Positions 44,455 to 57,500 of a stretch of DNA of 64,000 nucleotides are shown here, in pieces; within the stretch, counting starts at the first letter, position 1; every line of letters starts with the position of its first letter. The position numbers and the translations under genes are program-made. The notes beneath the pieces are model-generated. The model searched no databases. It was not told the origin of the DNA and saw only the letters and a list, made by a program, of their open reading frames with translations. This stretch comes from Acanthococcus lagerstroemiae (lineage: Eukaryota; Arthropoda; Insecta; Hemiptera; Eriococcidae): assembly GCA_031841125.1 (NCBI GenBank), contig CM063112.1, positions 24,578,603 through 24,642,602 on the forward strand, read 5' to 3'.

Positions 44455-47079
44455 ACGACTAGAAGAAAAAATAATTTTCATGGGAATGTGGACTACTAAA
44501 CTGAATTGTGACCATGAAGAGCTAAATCATACTGATTGGTTTCATGCAATACATACAACTGAGCTGAACTGGAATCAAGTTCAGTGTTAGTCTGTTGGTT
44601 GGAACTATTAGTGCCGGTCGGAATTCGTGTCGGTTGGAAATAGGGTAGGAGGACCAGCCAATAGAAATATCCATGTCAAAAAATGTTTCAATTTTTTTTT
44701 TTTTGAATTTGTAAATTCTCCTTAAGGGATTTGTCTTTGAAGTTATGTACAACACAGTGTCTGCGTGACTAGCAAGCGAGCCCCGTTTGGCATAGAGAAG
44801 GAAAAACTCTACGCAAAAAACCACGGGGAAAGCGACGGCAAACTACCCCGACTGACCTTGTCCAAGAAGCCAACTGCCAGAATGTGGCGCCTGAAGGTGT
44901 TCGAATGAGTGCCCATGACCTAGCGGCGCTGGCATTGGCGGGAGTCCTGGTGGGCCTGTCACCGGGGGACTGGTGTGGGCTGTGGCTTGTTTCCCTCTGT
45001 TAGTGCCCTTCGTGTCTGTGGGGGTCAAATTAGCTAAGCACGAAAATGCTCATTCGAGTGTAACAGGAAAGGGTTGCCCAAGAGTTCTCTTTCCAGAACC
45101 CTTCACCTGAAGGTAGTGCATACCGTTAGTTCAGGCCAATTAGGCAACCAGTAGACACGGCCTAGCTAGCGCGCCGCAGAAGGGATGCTCTCGCAGACGT
45201 GTCCACCCCAACAAGAATAGAAGGGTAGACAGTAGCCTACTGCAAAATAAGCTCCCTATGGGGCAATTACACAGTCGTGGATCAAAGCGGCAATGCAGGA
45301 TGGTGTTAGCTAATGACGCCCTTGAGAAATATTGGTCGGGTGGGAGTAATGCAGCCTCAAAAATTGTGACGGAAAGTTCATTTTATATACTGAAAGGACA
45401 CTAAAAAACCTAAATTTTGAAGTGTGATCTCTAAGGGTAGGAAAAAGGGGGTTTCAGGGATGTGGTAGTAGTAATGTGAAGAAACAGATCCACAGGTAAT
45501 TTGCATCCTTTCTGCTTGCTGAAGTCGGTGAAACAAAACAATTTTGAAAACACTTGTCTCGATACTTTTGTGAAAAACCAATTAGGAGGGTTTCAACCCT
45601 CCTCCCTCATCAAGAATTGATCAACTCAGTTTGCAGTTACAGTTTTTTTGATTGGTTACGAAGGAGACCGCTGTCGACAATATTCAACTAAAAACCTTCG
45701 ATACCAATTTTTCTTTCCAAATTTGTTAATTTTACTGGCTGAATCACAAGATATACCGAGTCAATTGGGCAGGTCCTTAGTTCATTACATTCACCGGTTT
45801 CCGCAACCCACAGAAATTTGGTTAACGTTCAAAAAAACCGTTTCAGGCTTCGTTTGACAAAGGTCGGTTTTTTGGCACGGAATTCGCGAAAGAAATTTCA
45901 CTCGAGCCGCTCGCAGGCAAATGAGATAACCAAAAACAAAACAAAAAAAACAAAAAAAAGTATATTGACGTATACGAAAGCGTAGAGAAAAGGCATACCG
46001 ATGAAGAGAAAACTATAAAAAAAAAAAGAGAGAAGAAATCTGATCATTAGGCCAAGAGGAAAACTTTGTCGGCGTGTAGGCAATGAAGGCTGAGGCAATT
46101 TGTAAATATTTGCATACAGGCTGGACCGCGTACAGAATTTAAAAAGGATACGGCCAATATGTGAAAAAGATAAATTAGGTGTACACACGTTGCGTGTACG
46201 AGCTCGAGTAAGTTTCCCAAAAAGTCGCAGTGATTACGGGCGACATTTTTATACGTGACTGGATTTTGATTGCCAGGTCTCGGCAAACAGAAAGACCTAT
46301 TAGTCTTTTGTACTCGGCGCTCACTCAGTACGTTGTAAAAGGCTACGAGTGACGTAAACGCGGCCCAAAGCGGGTTAATATGATTAAATGGCCGAGGTAT
46401 ACGTAGAGCTCGGTGTAGTCCAGATAGAAATTAGACGACCTGGTGCGTTAAATGACAAACGAGCACCGAGTACGGGGAGAAGGAGTCATTAGTACGTTTA
46501 CAGTCGCATTTATTAAATCGTATTTCTGAAACGTAATACTCGTCATTCGCTCGCTTCGCCGGAAAAGAAAAAAAAAGGTATACAAAAGTAACATGGACAA
46601 GTCATGTGCCACATAGACAAGACAAAAACGAAAAACAACCCACGGCACGAAAGGTTAAGGTGATTCTCACAACTTTTGAAAAAGACTATGGATGCTCAAC
46701 GGGAGGACCTGTATACAAACGGTCAGTGAACTTCGTCACACTTGGGTGCAATGCGTAACTCACTTTTACATAAGGTGTCCCAATAAAACTGATAATGACG
46801 CTACGACGTACGTGTACGCCATGTATGGGCGAAAACACTACGCACATGAGAAAGGTCATTCTATTACCGGCCAGTAGTGGAGCTAATTTTCTGGCCTACA
46901 TTCAAGAATCCTGACTTTTCCGACTTCCTAACCTTGTAGCAATGACGTGGCGAAGAGTTTCTTCTGGAAGGGCAAAAATTGTCAAGTTCCCAACTGACTC
47001 AAGTCGCCGGGGGTGTGGTGTCTCAGGGGCTACTTTGGCATACGTACATCGCTATCACCAACTGACCTAAGTCAAAATT
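44455..47079. other. Gene-less stretch, repeat-like near 44820-45360
   Basis: 44820-45360 begins ccacggggaaagcgacggca and has the GC-rich, stop-containing look of a LINE 5' part, but I cannot place a domain. 45840-46560 is CpG-containing A/T DNA. No supportable gene. Confidence 0.35.
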
Positions 47080-48665
47080 CTCTCCGGGAGGGATCACGTC
47101 TCAAGAGAAAATAAGAAAGGGGATTGAGGCTCTTTGAGCTTGCGGCACTTTTGTCGGCAGGACTTGGGGACTCTCTCCCAAAATGATGCCATGGATATAT
47201 ACCGGTGTAATACGTCCCGAAATCACATATACGGCCATTGTGTGGTGAGGACGGGTCCACCTGGCCAAGGTCAGAGAAAAACTAGACCACCTGCAAAGGC
47301 TCGCGTGCGTGATGACAAGATGACAACGCGAGCAATGAGAACGGCGCCGACTAAGGCACTGGACAGGTTCCTAAACTTGCAGCTGCGATAATGGGTCTTA
47401 CCGTCTGGGCCAACCAAACCTTCAGGCCCAAAAAACAGGCCACAGCAGAATATGGGAGATGGCGGAGACAATGGACAAATGCTTTGGGATGCCGAAGGAT
47501 AGAACTGCGATGGAACACTTCTTTGACAAGCCGTATTATGCACTGATACCCACACGAGAGGCTTGGGAAAAGAGGTGGCCAAGCATTCTAGGAACAGAGG
47601 AGAATGTCTGATTTGCAGATGTCTAAAAGAATGACCAAGGTGTAGGAATCGGATCACGAATGCAAAAGGCGCTAACAATTATTCAATGGCGAGTGAGGGC
47701 GTCACTATTCTCCAAGTAGAGGTAATGTTGATCATGGTGGCCACTGATAGAAGCTAGCAAAAGGCCTTGTTAATAAACAGATCTATAACTGAACAGTCAA
47801 TCGGCTATCAAGGCACCATCGTCACACCATACTACATCCCTGGTGGTGACGAAGTGTGTTAACAAATTATTATACACCCTTGCTCAAGAGAACCGTATCA
47901 CCATACCATGATACTATGGACAACGGGACTTTGTGGAATAAAAGGGAGCATGATCGCTGAAAAGCTAGCGAAGGAGGGCATAAAAAAGGGACTGGCTACA
48001 CCCAAGCCGTGTCTTCCTGTAGCATACAGCGGGCTTGGATAAGTAAGCAGACAGAAATGTATTGGCGGCTGGCCAGTGGCATGAAAGGCAGCAAAACACT
48101 GATATAGGGGACGCTTTCAGCAAGTATGCCAAGTTCCTACTAGGGCTTAGCAGGAAATATGCAAGGCTCATGGTCAAACTACTAACTGGTCATGGGGCCA
48201 CAAAACCACATGTGGTATAAAATTGGAGTGATGAAAAGCAGCTCCTGTAGGTACTGTGGAGAAGAGGAAGAAACCTCGATCCATATCATGTCAATGCCCA
48301 GCAATAGCCGGGACAAGACGCGAAGCACTGCGACTAGAGTACCCAGCATCGGGGGGGGGGGGGTGTCTGGATGGCCGAGTGGATAGCGCGTTGATCTCGG
48401 AGTCCGGAGGTTCCGGGTTCGAGCCCACGGGGCAACTCGCCAGATTCCGACGTAGGCCGGTTTTTCGGCCAGAAGGGAAGAGGGTTAAGACAGCCCTAAC
48501 AACCTCCCCGACGTCTCTGAAGTAATGCTCGAAAGGGCGGATTCCAGGGCTCGGGTTCAGCGCAAATTAGAAAAGAAGATTATCCAGAACCCCGGTGAAG
48601 TCGAAGAGATAGAACTCAGTAAAATTCTCACTTTGGCTATAAATGTGAGGCTACTGAGCTAATCC
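47080..48665 (+). pseudogene. R1-like LINE, RNase H and C-terminal relic
   Basis: Shifting frames read [53 protein letters not shown] and AMRTAPTKALDRFL, the region after RT in R1/I-type LINEs. RNase H-like pieces follow (QGVGIGSRMQ; GIKGSMIAEKLAKEG). The C-terminal CRYCGEEEETSIHIMS gives a CCHC-like motif at about 48248-48300. Frameshifts and stops are frequent. A SINE (48364-48577) splits the end, and ENPGEVEEIELSKIL resumes at about 48590. Endonuclease and RT are absent. Confidence 0.7.
48364..48577 (+). mobile_element. tRNA-derived SINE (family 2), best copy
   Basis: A box TGGCCGAGTGG at 48372-48382 and B box GGTTCGAGCCC at 48416-48426, spaced as in a tRNA. The body has ctcgccagat, taggccgg and agtaatgctcgaaagg, ending gcaaattagaaaag. 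It sits after a 14-base G run in the R1-like LINE and separates two parts of its C-terminus. It should not be annotated as a tRNA gene because the tRNA-like 3' end runs on into the body. Confidence 0.85.
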
Positions 48666-49198
48666 TTAACAGCAACTTGAGGAATAGCGCAATGGACTAC
48701 GAAGTCTGAGCACTCGGCGCATACAGCGCGATCTCACACAAATGTAATGTAAAGTCAAAATTCCCAATTGGTTAAAAAAAAAGAACTTTTGACTTGTTGG
48801 ATCCCCCCCCCCCACTCAACTTTTGATACATCTACTAAAATTTCCCGACTCCGGCGAATGCTTGGGGGCTGCCCCATGCCCTTCCTTATTTTCGTCCCGG
48901 CCTTGTAGACATCCTGGGCATTTATGAATAAAATAACACAAAGCTATATTAAATTCAGCAGTTTCACGGCCAATTCCATGAAGACCTTCTGAAAAAGTAT
49001 TATGGACTTCGTGTATGTTGAAGGTATCTACGTTCAATAAGCTTTTAGAACGTGTAACTTTTGCTTTCTCACTGAATAAACCGAACACTGATTTGTTAAC
49101 GCTAAGACCATCTGAGCCAATCATTAACAAAATTTTCAACGACAAGTGAACCTTATCCATAGCCAACTAAATGGATTGAAAAATGACTAACCAGCACA

Positions 49199-49293
49199 GG
49201 TCGAAATCTGGCGAGCTGCTACGTGGGCTCAAGCACGGGACCTCCAGATTCCGAGACCAACGTGCGCTATCCACTCGGCCAACAAGATCCCTG
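49199..49293 (-). mobile_element. tRNA-derived SINE (family 2), truncated, minus strand
   Basis: The complement reads ttggccgagtggatagcgca (A box) and gcttgagcccacgtag (decayed B box), then ctcgccagatttcgacct. Only the head and first 25 bases of the body remain. Confidence 0.75.
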
Positions 49294-52200
49294 GATTCAA
49301 CTACAATTTTACACAATTTTCAATGCTATATACGACCGTTTTCCCGATCTGTGGCATACAAAATTTGACGTACACCGAACCCCTCTCCGACTACCCCCGC
49401 CCAACAAAATCAAAGTGCTGTGCAAAATTCTATAGGGTTTGAGTCCACAGCACTCCTACTTTGATCAGCGCAAATAAAACGATCAGCGCGGACCAATAAA
49501 AACCAGTACGACTGGATGATGTTCATAATTACAGCCTTTGGCCCTTGACTAAGCGCGCCACCGACGTCCCCTCGAGATTGCAGGAGTATCCGAACTTCCG
49601 AATTGAAAATTAAGATTACTTCTAGCAAATCTACCTGACCTCACGACGTTACGAGGAAATTACAGAACATGGTACTTCGTCCTCAGAAAGACGAGAAGGT
49701 TACGTGCGCAGTCCCTACAATCATCTACAACCGAATGGCGTCTCCAGTGTTACCAGATGGAAGTTGAAAAATGTAGAAGCAAGAAATTTTACAAAATGAA
49801 AATGTACCAAGTAAAATGTATGACCTTTGAAATTGCACCAAAATGTAGAAGTTACATTGGTCAAAATCATTAATATTAAAACGAACAGGGGGAAAAAACA
49901 AGCTACCTCGCAGATAGCGCGGTAGTAAGAGGGTGTTTGCTGAAGCTGAAAAACTTTCAGCTTCCAACTTCTGGCTTCTCAAAATTATTCTAAGACCTAA
50001 AACTGCAAAACTTCCGGCTTCTCCGCATTCCTACACTGGTATTGATAAAACAAAACCAAATCTGAAATGTTAAAGCTGTGAAGCTAATATTCAGACACAA
50101 TACTAACTAACGTCTATGCGATAAACAAATATACATGCCACAAAGCACGAACGCCAGAATGAGAATCTTTTATTTCCATATTTCCAAGTTGTATTCGTAA
50201 ATTGTAACGAAGACACACGGAGAGGATGCATACATAATAGTAGACCAACTTATCGATAGATGGCAGCTGTTGATGGAGAATGCAACTGAGCTAAAACTGA
50301 ACTATGAGCTGTAAACAATTCATAGTCGTATTTATTGAAATGATGATGAAAATTCGATTGCAATAGGATGTTACACCCTAAAAAGACAAAACGTACCAGA
50401 ATGGTTGGAATTACCGAACACTGTACCACAAAAGTTGAAATTTACCAAGTTTGTGACCACTAACCGTCTCGATACACCTACACGCTACACGCAGTCGATA
50501 GGTGAATCCCGTCCCTTCCCAACGCCATTCTGATTGCTGGAATCATAGGGCTGCGATCAGCAGGACAATTTGAATTTGCAGACTCTTGGCCGCGGAATGT
50601 AGCATTTAGATTTACCACGTTATCCCCTCCCCAACCTGTGAAGCTTGCAAGAGATCCATAGAACTGGCAAAGATTCGTGAATACGTTTTACTAAGCGTGT
50701 AAGTGACTCTCAATAGTCACAATACTTGCATACGGGAGCGAGTATTCTCTCCCCTCGGAGAACTTGCTCATGAAATCTTCACAAAGCATCAGGTACCTCA
50801 TTTTGACACCAGCTACATGAGTATGCAACCATTATCATACATCTGCAATTCAAGGCACCAACAAGCTACTCGTGGATTTACATTTTCAACACCTAATCCT
50901 TATACCATTCAACACGTCCTTCCACTTGACCTGAGCTGAGTGCGCGAATCAATTTCCCATACTTCGACTCAAGCAACCTCACGAATTGGCACGCAGTGCA
51001 CTACGGCTAGTCCTCATTTCCCTTGAACACCTCAACTTAGCTGTTTGTTCAACGGCCTCTTCCGCGAGCAATTCATCTGCAAGTACACTGGTTGAGACAG
51101 AACGACTTTGATTGATCATTCGAAATGACATCCGACCGGCCCTCAATACCAGAGGCCAGTGCTAGGCCTCCGAGATCCACTCGACTCAGGGTTCAAGGTA
51201 CAAGGGTATCGTTGGACTGTCACCCTAGCTTGGGAAAATAAATGAATACGAGAATAATCAACGTCGAAAGTCTGACATAGTTATTAAATTATCGTGCAAC
51301 TTCTCGTGGTTTCGATTCCAAAGTTGATGGCTATTCATCAGTGACCTCAAAAGTTAATATCAGCCCAACCCATTGACACAGCCTGAGGTAAATCGTTTCA
51401 TCAGTTTGGGCCGGCGGTGACCGGTGCGGGGACTCTGAAGCATTTGCAGTCCCCGAATTCGAAGTACTCTTAGATAACAAGACTGACTATACAAACACAT
51501 CCATTATGTCCACTCGCCTACTTAAGTTTCGGGCGCGCGAACGCAATTCAGTTCTAATGCGCTTCAGTTAGAATTCAGCATCCTTAAGTTTTTCAACATT
51601 TAACAAACTTTTAGGGTGGCCACGAGTTGACGTTTTTCCAGGCAATACAGCTGCTTCGGCAATCGCTATTTCCCCTGTCGCCTAACCAAATGCTTTCTGA
51701 TCACCGCAGTCACAACCAAGAACAACTTAGCAATACGTAGAAACGATAGTGATACGATTCTTTCGAATGAAATCAAGTACGTACCTGATGGATAATCGAC
51801 GCCATTAATCGACGAGTGAAACTGTAGATTGATTTCACGCGAAACGGTAAAGCTACATTAATCGCGGCACGCAAGAAAACCGAAAAAATACAGCGACAAT
51901 ATTCACCGGTACAATTCACAAAATGGACGAAAGCTAACACGATACGATACCGAAGAACTTGCTAATAAACCACACGAACGCACATAACAAAGACCAAGAC
52001 TGTCGAGAACTCGAGGCAAGACGACCGACGACGAGAGTCTAGACGATGGAAGCCACGATGCGAAATCCAGCCGGTTCATACGTGCTTTTAGGAAGCGACA
52101 AAGAGGGGCGCTTCAGTCAGTCAGCTTTCAAGCCTTATCGCTAAGCAAAACCGATTGCAGATGCCGCCCGTTGCCACACATACATGCGCATGAGAGCATT

Positions 52201-52379
52201 AAGATTAGTGGCTACTGGCTAGCACAAACATGCTCGGCAATGAGAGTATATGTGTACGTATTAATGTGTAACAGCCGAATCAGGCTTCGACAAGGCCAAA
52301 TGTTGGAACTGTGCCAGACTTTGCCGGTCACCTTCTCGATATCAGCAACGACGTACAGGATGAATAGGGATGAATGTAT
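49294..52379. other. Gene-less stretch
   Basis: No supportable gene in about 3 kb. 49745 starts cagtgttaccagatgg, like the left end of the 3705 MITE, without a right partner. 51500-52090 has CpG-containing unique-looking DNA. Open frames are all short and without motifs. Confidence 0.4.
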
Positions 52380-52409
52380 GTGCGTGCGTGCGCGTGTGTG
52401 TGTGTGTGT
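52380..52409. repeat. (GT)n microsatellite, about 30 bp
   Basis: Starts as tgcgtgcgtgcgcg and becomes pure GT. Confidence 0.9.
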
Positions 52410-53316
52410 CAGCCGAATTCTATAGTTTCTCGGAAGCGCGCGAGTTTTCTACGTACCTGCCTGCTGTACTAGACGGCACTTACAAGAGTGAAGTAATATT
52501 CATAAACCAGGAATAAAAACGAAAAAGCGTCTCTCAAACGCCGAATAACGGCCAGGGACAAACCCACAGGGGATGTGGGAAACACCCGCTCACCATAATT
52601 TAGGAGTCGGCAAATTTTGAAACTGTTCATTTGAATTTTTCATTAAGAAATCGGCAAATTTTTAGTTTAAAAAAAAAGTATTATTTGTAGGTAAATTTTT
52701 ATTCTCTACCTCTCCCAACTGAAAGTCAGATTTCGTTTCTGAAAATGGAATACCTTGGACTCCTGTCAGAGACTGGTCAGTCAAAAGCCGAAGGTTTTAA
52801 GCTGAGTATTATCGAACGTCATCTGAAAGGTTGAAACAAAGCTGAAATGTCGAAGACATTTCGACCGAGGGGAAAAGAAATTACGTCGATTCGCACTATG
52901 CTACGCAGTGCAGCAGATTAAAATGAAGTATTTCAAATGAAATCGATTCCCAGTTCATTTTCTCAAATTTTCTGATAACGATTAAAAATGAGTATTTTCT
53001 GGCAAAAGGAGCTCCGCACATCCATTTTTCCTCGGCAGTTTTGTAGAGATGCTAAACAATGTGAGCGTCTCTTTGATTGACGGGCATTCTTAACTCGGAT
53101 GAAGTATATGTAGTCTAGAACAGAAGTCAGAACTACATGTGTTTTTCCCATAAGAACGAGAAGGAGCTAGTGGGTCATTCTACCGAAACCTTGTTACTTT
53201 TGTCCCAGCTATATATCTGACAATGTATAAACAATAGAGTCCTCTATTACAGTATAGGCTCAGAGGATAACTTATTGTATCATTTTTATTAATTTAAAGT
53301 ATCGTGCCCCCACCCC

Positions 53317-53583
53317 CAGTGGCGCAACCAAGAGGGTGCATGGGGACTGATATTCTCAAAAAAAATAGGTACCATAAGCTTACAAGTTGACGAGTTGACA
53401 AATGAAATAAATTCGATATGAAAACAGAAATGTTTATTCGACTGTTAAACAAAGTAAAAATAAAAGGTTGAGTTGTGTAATAATTTTTTCACCCTTTCAG
53501 CCCCCCCCCAAAAAAAAAAGGTAGGTACTAAGTCAACTCGAAATTCTAGCACCTTGTAAAGAAATTTTCTGGTTGTGCCACTG
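53317..53583. mobile_element. hAT-type MITE nested in the 2.15-kb element
   Basis: Ends CAGTGGCGCAACCA and TGGTTGTGCCACTG bound 267 bp, flanked by a perfect 8-bp duplication CCCACCCC (53309-53316 and 53584-53591). Confidence 0.9.
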
Positions 53584-54240
53584 CCCACCCCTATTGTGAA
53601 AAGTCCACTTAAATGCTCAAAAATACCTTCATCGTGGCAGTCCCTCTGTCTCTCACCGTGAACTGGACTACAAGATATTTTTTTCAAATTTTATCGCTGC
53701 GTGTTTAGATAAACTGATGCGCGTGTATAGTTATTGTGAGTACAGCGAACAAGCTGGCAATGCAGTACGTGTTCCAGACTCGATCAGAATCAGTGCAGCT
53801 ATATTTGAAAACGTGTCCCTCGCTTTCTTTTCCTTCACCATGGTCAAATTTGAACCAGTCAGAAAACGGATTCAGCACAAATCTTTTTAAACTTAGAATA
53901 ACCAACCTAAAGTATTTTCATCAGTCAGGTGATGTGCACATATGATTTTTTGCGAATTCTGAATGGATTGCCGCTTAATTTAAAAAAAGTACTGGAGACA
54001 AGAAATTTTACCAACAGAAATTCCTTAAACGTGGTGCATAGTGATGAGTGCTGCAAGCGACTTAAATTTTTGATAATCGTAATTAAATATATGGGTCAAA
54101 CAGGTCACACTTATCAATAATTCGATCTAATAAACGTTATGGATTCGTGAAATTTATTCGAATCTTTTTAGTAGATTCCTCGGATTTGTACTTTTTTTTT
54201 TGCCTCTTTGTGAATCTCACACTGAACGCCAATAGTTTTC

Positions 54241-54263
54241 GGGGGGGGGGGGGGGGGGGGGGG
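54241..54263. repeat. 23-base G homopolymer
   Basis: A pure G run, longer than other G runs in the window, next to ttcgaatc-rich DNA. It can form G-quadruplex structures. Its length may be imprecise. Confidence 0.9.
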
Positions 54264-55620
54264 TAAAAAAAACAACCAAAACGCGCTGGAAAAAGATGAT
54301 TATTACAATGGCGGATCCAAAAGAAATGGAAGATGACCCTGGAAAAGTTGATTTGGATGCCAGAACCGGTCAGTTTGTGTATTCGAATCCACAAATCCAC
54401 TCCATTTATTCGAATCCGATTTGAATCACAGCAAACGTGAATCATTCTCTGATCATATTCGAATAAAAGAAAAAAAGTTGTTCGTGGATTCTGATGCGAA
54501 TCTAGTTTTAGTAGATTTCTTTTTAACCTTAGTTTCTGAAAAAGGATGCTTCTGGTGAATGGAAAACTGAGTAATTATTAGGGTAAAAAAACGAGGAAAC
54601 ATGTTTTCTAGTCCAGTTTAGTGCAGTCAAAATGCAGTCAGCCACAGAAAAATATTTCAAACTAATCAGAAGTTAAATAAACCAACAAAAATTTCCGGAC
54701 ATTATTCAGAAATTCGGACATTTTTTGCCTAAGGTTGAACAAGCAGCAATGCTGCATGACTAGGGTCGGCAAATGCTGCAATTCCTATCGTCTGAATTCT
54801 GCTAAACATTAACGCACTCTATATTCATCAATAATAAACATTCTACAAAAACTACGAACTACGACAGAATCGCCATCCATATTACCACTTGATAACGTCT
54901 GAGTATTGAACAACTTGAAGAATAAATAAAAATAAAAAAAAAGCGATCGCGATAGGGTCTGGCCGACCTTAAAAATTCGGAGATTTACTGGAAAATCCAG
55001 ACACCTGGCAGCACTGATACCAGTGCGTTGATGCACGTGTGGAAGAGTATGTGCGTATTCAGAGCACACGGGCGCGCGTGCGCGTAGGAACTTCTTTCTA
55101 TGGCCAACAATTCCTTCAACGTGGGCTGCCATCCCTTCAGCATGGTCCTAATCATTTAGAGCACCCTCTATCTCCTCCCCTAAGATGTATGCTGTCGGTT
55201 TAACCTCATAAATATATATGTTCCACTATATGCATATAAATGATTTCTATGAAAAAAAAAAAGTAATAATGTTTTTAAAAAAATAACAAAAAAAAATGAA
55301 TTATCAAGGTTTTGGTAGAATGACCCTAGTGACACGGATTCCACTAAACCAATCGACCTGAAACTTTGTAGGTTTTTTTTTCGATTTTATTGGAACCAAT
55401 TTAAAAGACGAATCAAAGGAAACTCAGAAAAAATATCACCAAGAGTAAAGGAAATTGTGTGTTCCTCTGAAGTTTTCCTAACATCCTTCCAGCAAAATCA
55501 GCAAATTTTTGAAAACCTAAAAATTTTGTGGGCGAATTTTTAGTTTTCAAGAAATACTTGTCGGTGAATTTCTCTTCTTCACCCTCCAAGCTGAAAGTCA
55601 AGTTTCGTCTCTGATAACGG

Positions 55621-56545
55621 CTGGAACGAAGAAGAGAAAAAATAACAAATGAACTGATAGGTATGACTTCCCCCATATCATAATAAAAGACAAAAAGTAA
55701 AAAGTAAAAAGGAGCACATAGCACACTTTTATTCAAAACAAAAAGGAAAAAAGGAATAGAATTGATCACAGAAATATTCGTGCACTAAATGGAAATTCTT
55801 TTCATTAGAGTACGAACTACGAAAGCATATAAAATATTGCACTGCATGTCTCTGTAGGAGACACGTTTTTTCCGTTGTGTGCCAAAGGAAAGACATAAGA
55901 ATGTCAAACATTTCTTCTTTTAATCAGTAGTAATGCTGGAACGGAAAGAGATAAGAATGTACCGCAAGATGGCCCGCAAACTCATTTTTGACAAAGACTG
56001 ACGGAGGCCATTTTGAAAAAGAGCTTTCGAACGAATCTGTAAGAGTTTTGAAGTATATCAAAACTGAGATATATCTGGAGGAGTCCTAAAGCGTCTAAAA
56101 CATGGTATGTTTGGAAGTCTTAAAGAAGCCTCAAAAAGTCTTACACAACACTGAAAGAGTCTTGATAATCTTAATGATATCTGAAAAAGCCTGAAACAGG
56201 ATTTCAGTTTTTCCAAACCTTCTATTCTTTGGACGAAACCAAAATTTTTCAATGGACATTGGCAAACGTTACATTTACAGACACAAATGAGAAAGTTTTT
56301 TTTTGTTTTTAAATTTATTTATTTTTTATACTAGGTACTTGATCAGAAAGGCAATGTTTACATTGGTGTTTTATGAACGACAAGAAGCGCCTATCATTCG
56401 TGCATCGAGTGCCAACAAAAACTGCATGTGAAGTAAACGTCCCTCAATGTAAAGCGTTTTTACATGAAAAAATTGCTGGCCAGTAATTTTGTATCGGGGA
56501 ATTGAACGCGCGTGAAGAATTTGACTGAAATGCAGCGATTGTCGC
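55621..56545. other. Gene-less stretch
   Basis: Nothing recognisable beyond a run of variants of gtcttaaagaagcctcaaaa/gtcttgataatc at 56085-56215, similar in style to ctcgagaagtctc variants at 18660-18800. Confidence 0.4.
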
Positions 56546-56775
56546 TATACTTTGTTCGCAAATAGAAAGGGTCAACGTAAACAAAGACGCGAACACTAAC
56601 ACATGCACAAAAGCACAGACTGTAATTCCCTATAAGATGATAACACTAGCATACATATACATCAATACATGCACACAACAATCAAATACTTACACGTACC
56701 CACTTCACGCCGCAGATACCGCGAGTTCCATAATGTTTGTTTACATTGACCCTTTCTATTTGCAAACAGAGTATA
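56546..56775. mobile_element. Tc1/mariner-like MITE with about 38-bp inverted ends
   Basis: The left end reads TACTTTGTTCGCAAATAGAA then AGGGTCAACGTAAACAAA. The right end is its complement with about five differences. TA lies at both outer edges, consistent with a TA target duplication. About 230 bp, non-coding. Confidence 0.7.
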
Positions 56776-57249
56776 ACCACTCGGCCACGGAGCGAATTAC
56801 AAAATAGGGATTTAAGAACACATTTAAATATTCACGATGTAGTACAGCTGTTACCGTTCGTTGTTAACCGTCGTTACGTTTTTGCTGGCCACTACCTGTG
56901 TATGCTGTTTGTGCACATGAACAAACTGAAGACAAGACTGTGATACTGTACCTTGTAGTAATTAACTGAGCAAATTAAATTCTTGAATTAATTACGCACA
57001 CAAGAATCACCTGTCTTAATTTAAATAAATAAATAGATAAAAAAGATAATAAATACAGACCATGTCAGCAAAAAACATTGCCGCCTCTGATCAAGTAGTA
57101 TAAAAAATATCTTCCACAACAAGAGCCAAAAGTGAGTTTACACTATTACCTTGGAACCAGTTGTATACTGTTAAATCTGCTTCTGATCGTTAAAAGAAAC
57201 TCCGTTTATTTTTCTAAAGACTTTTTTACCATAATACTTTCACACCTAG

Positions 57250-57500
57250 CTAGGAGTAACAATAATAAATGGAACAAGGGTTAGGGTCAAAGCAAGGGGT
57301 AGGGGTAGGCCTCCTACCAGATTGAGGGATGAAATTGCAAATAAATTTGGAATCCTTTGTTAAAGAAAACAGCCATGAACAGGAGGACTTCGAGGCAGGC
57401 GGTAACCGCCTATACTCGAGATTGGGTGGACCCGACGGCGTGAAGACTCTCTCCGCGGGACGTAAGTCCCAGGCGAAGAAAGCGTTATAAATGTGTCTAG
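57250..57500 (+). pseudogene. LINE C-terminal fragment
   Basis: Reads RGRPPTRLRDEIANKFG, the same conserved C-terminal block as at 26226-26745 (RGRPVTRWKDEI). A stop then follows with a GC-rich piece that may be the rest of the end. Short and old. Confidence 0.5.

Larger units (their letters stand above)
53173..55325. mobile_element. 2.15-kb DNA element with GGTCATTCTACC ends
   Basis: Inverted ends GGTCATTCTACCGAAACCTT and AAGGTTTTGGTAGAATGACC. CTAGTG is duplicated at 53167-53172 and 55326-55331. The related repeat near 30750 has the corresponding site once and uninterrupted (gcttgtggcacggattcc on that strand), showing the empty state. With GGG ends the duplication could be read as 4 bp (TAGT). 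No transposase recognised. Superfamily open. Confidence 0.8.
52595..55620 (-). repeat. Inverted copy of the 28-31 kb repeat, with nested elements
   Basis: 52595-52745 is the complement of 31175-31430. 52740-52870 is the complement of 31030-31180. 53130-53166 plus 55332-55460 are the complement of 30540-30780, and 55480-55620 of 28285-28420. The break between 53172 and 55326 is an inserted element. Relative to the other copy, about 2 kb between the first module and the next segment is missing here. Confidence 0.7.

Noticed and set aside
44820..45360. LINE 5' region or RNA gene
   Set aside because: GC content and the opening phrase are suggestive, but no domain, promoter boxes or second copy could be shown.
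48364..48440. tRNA gene
   Set aside because: A and B boxes are present, but the sequence continues into a repeated body shared with other copies, so it is a SINE head. No intact acceptor pairing was established.
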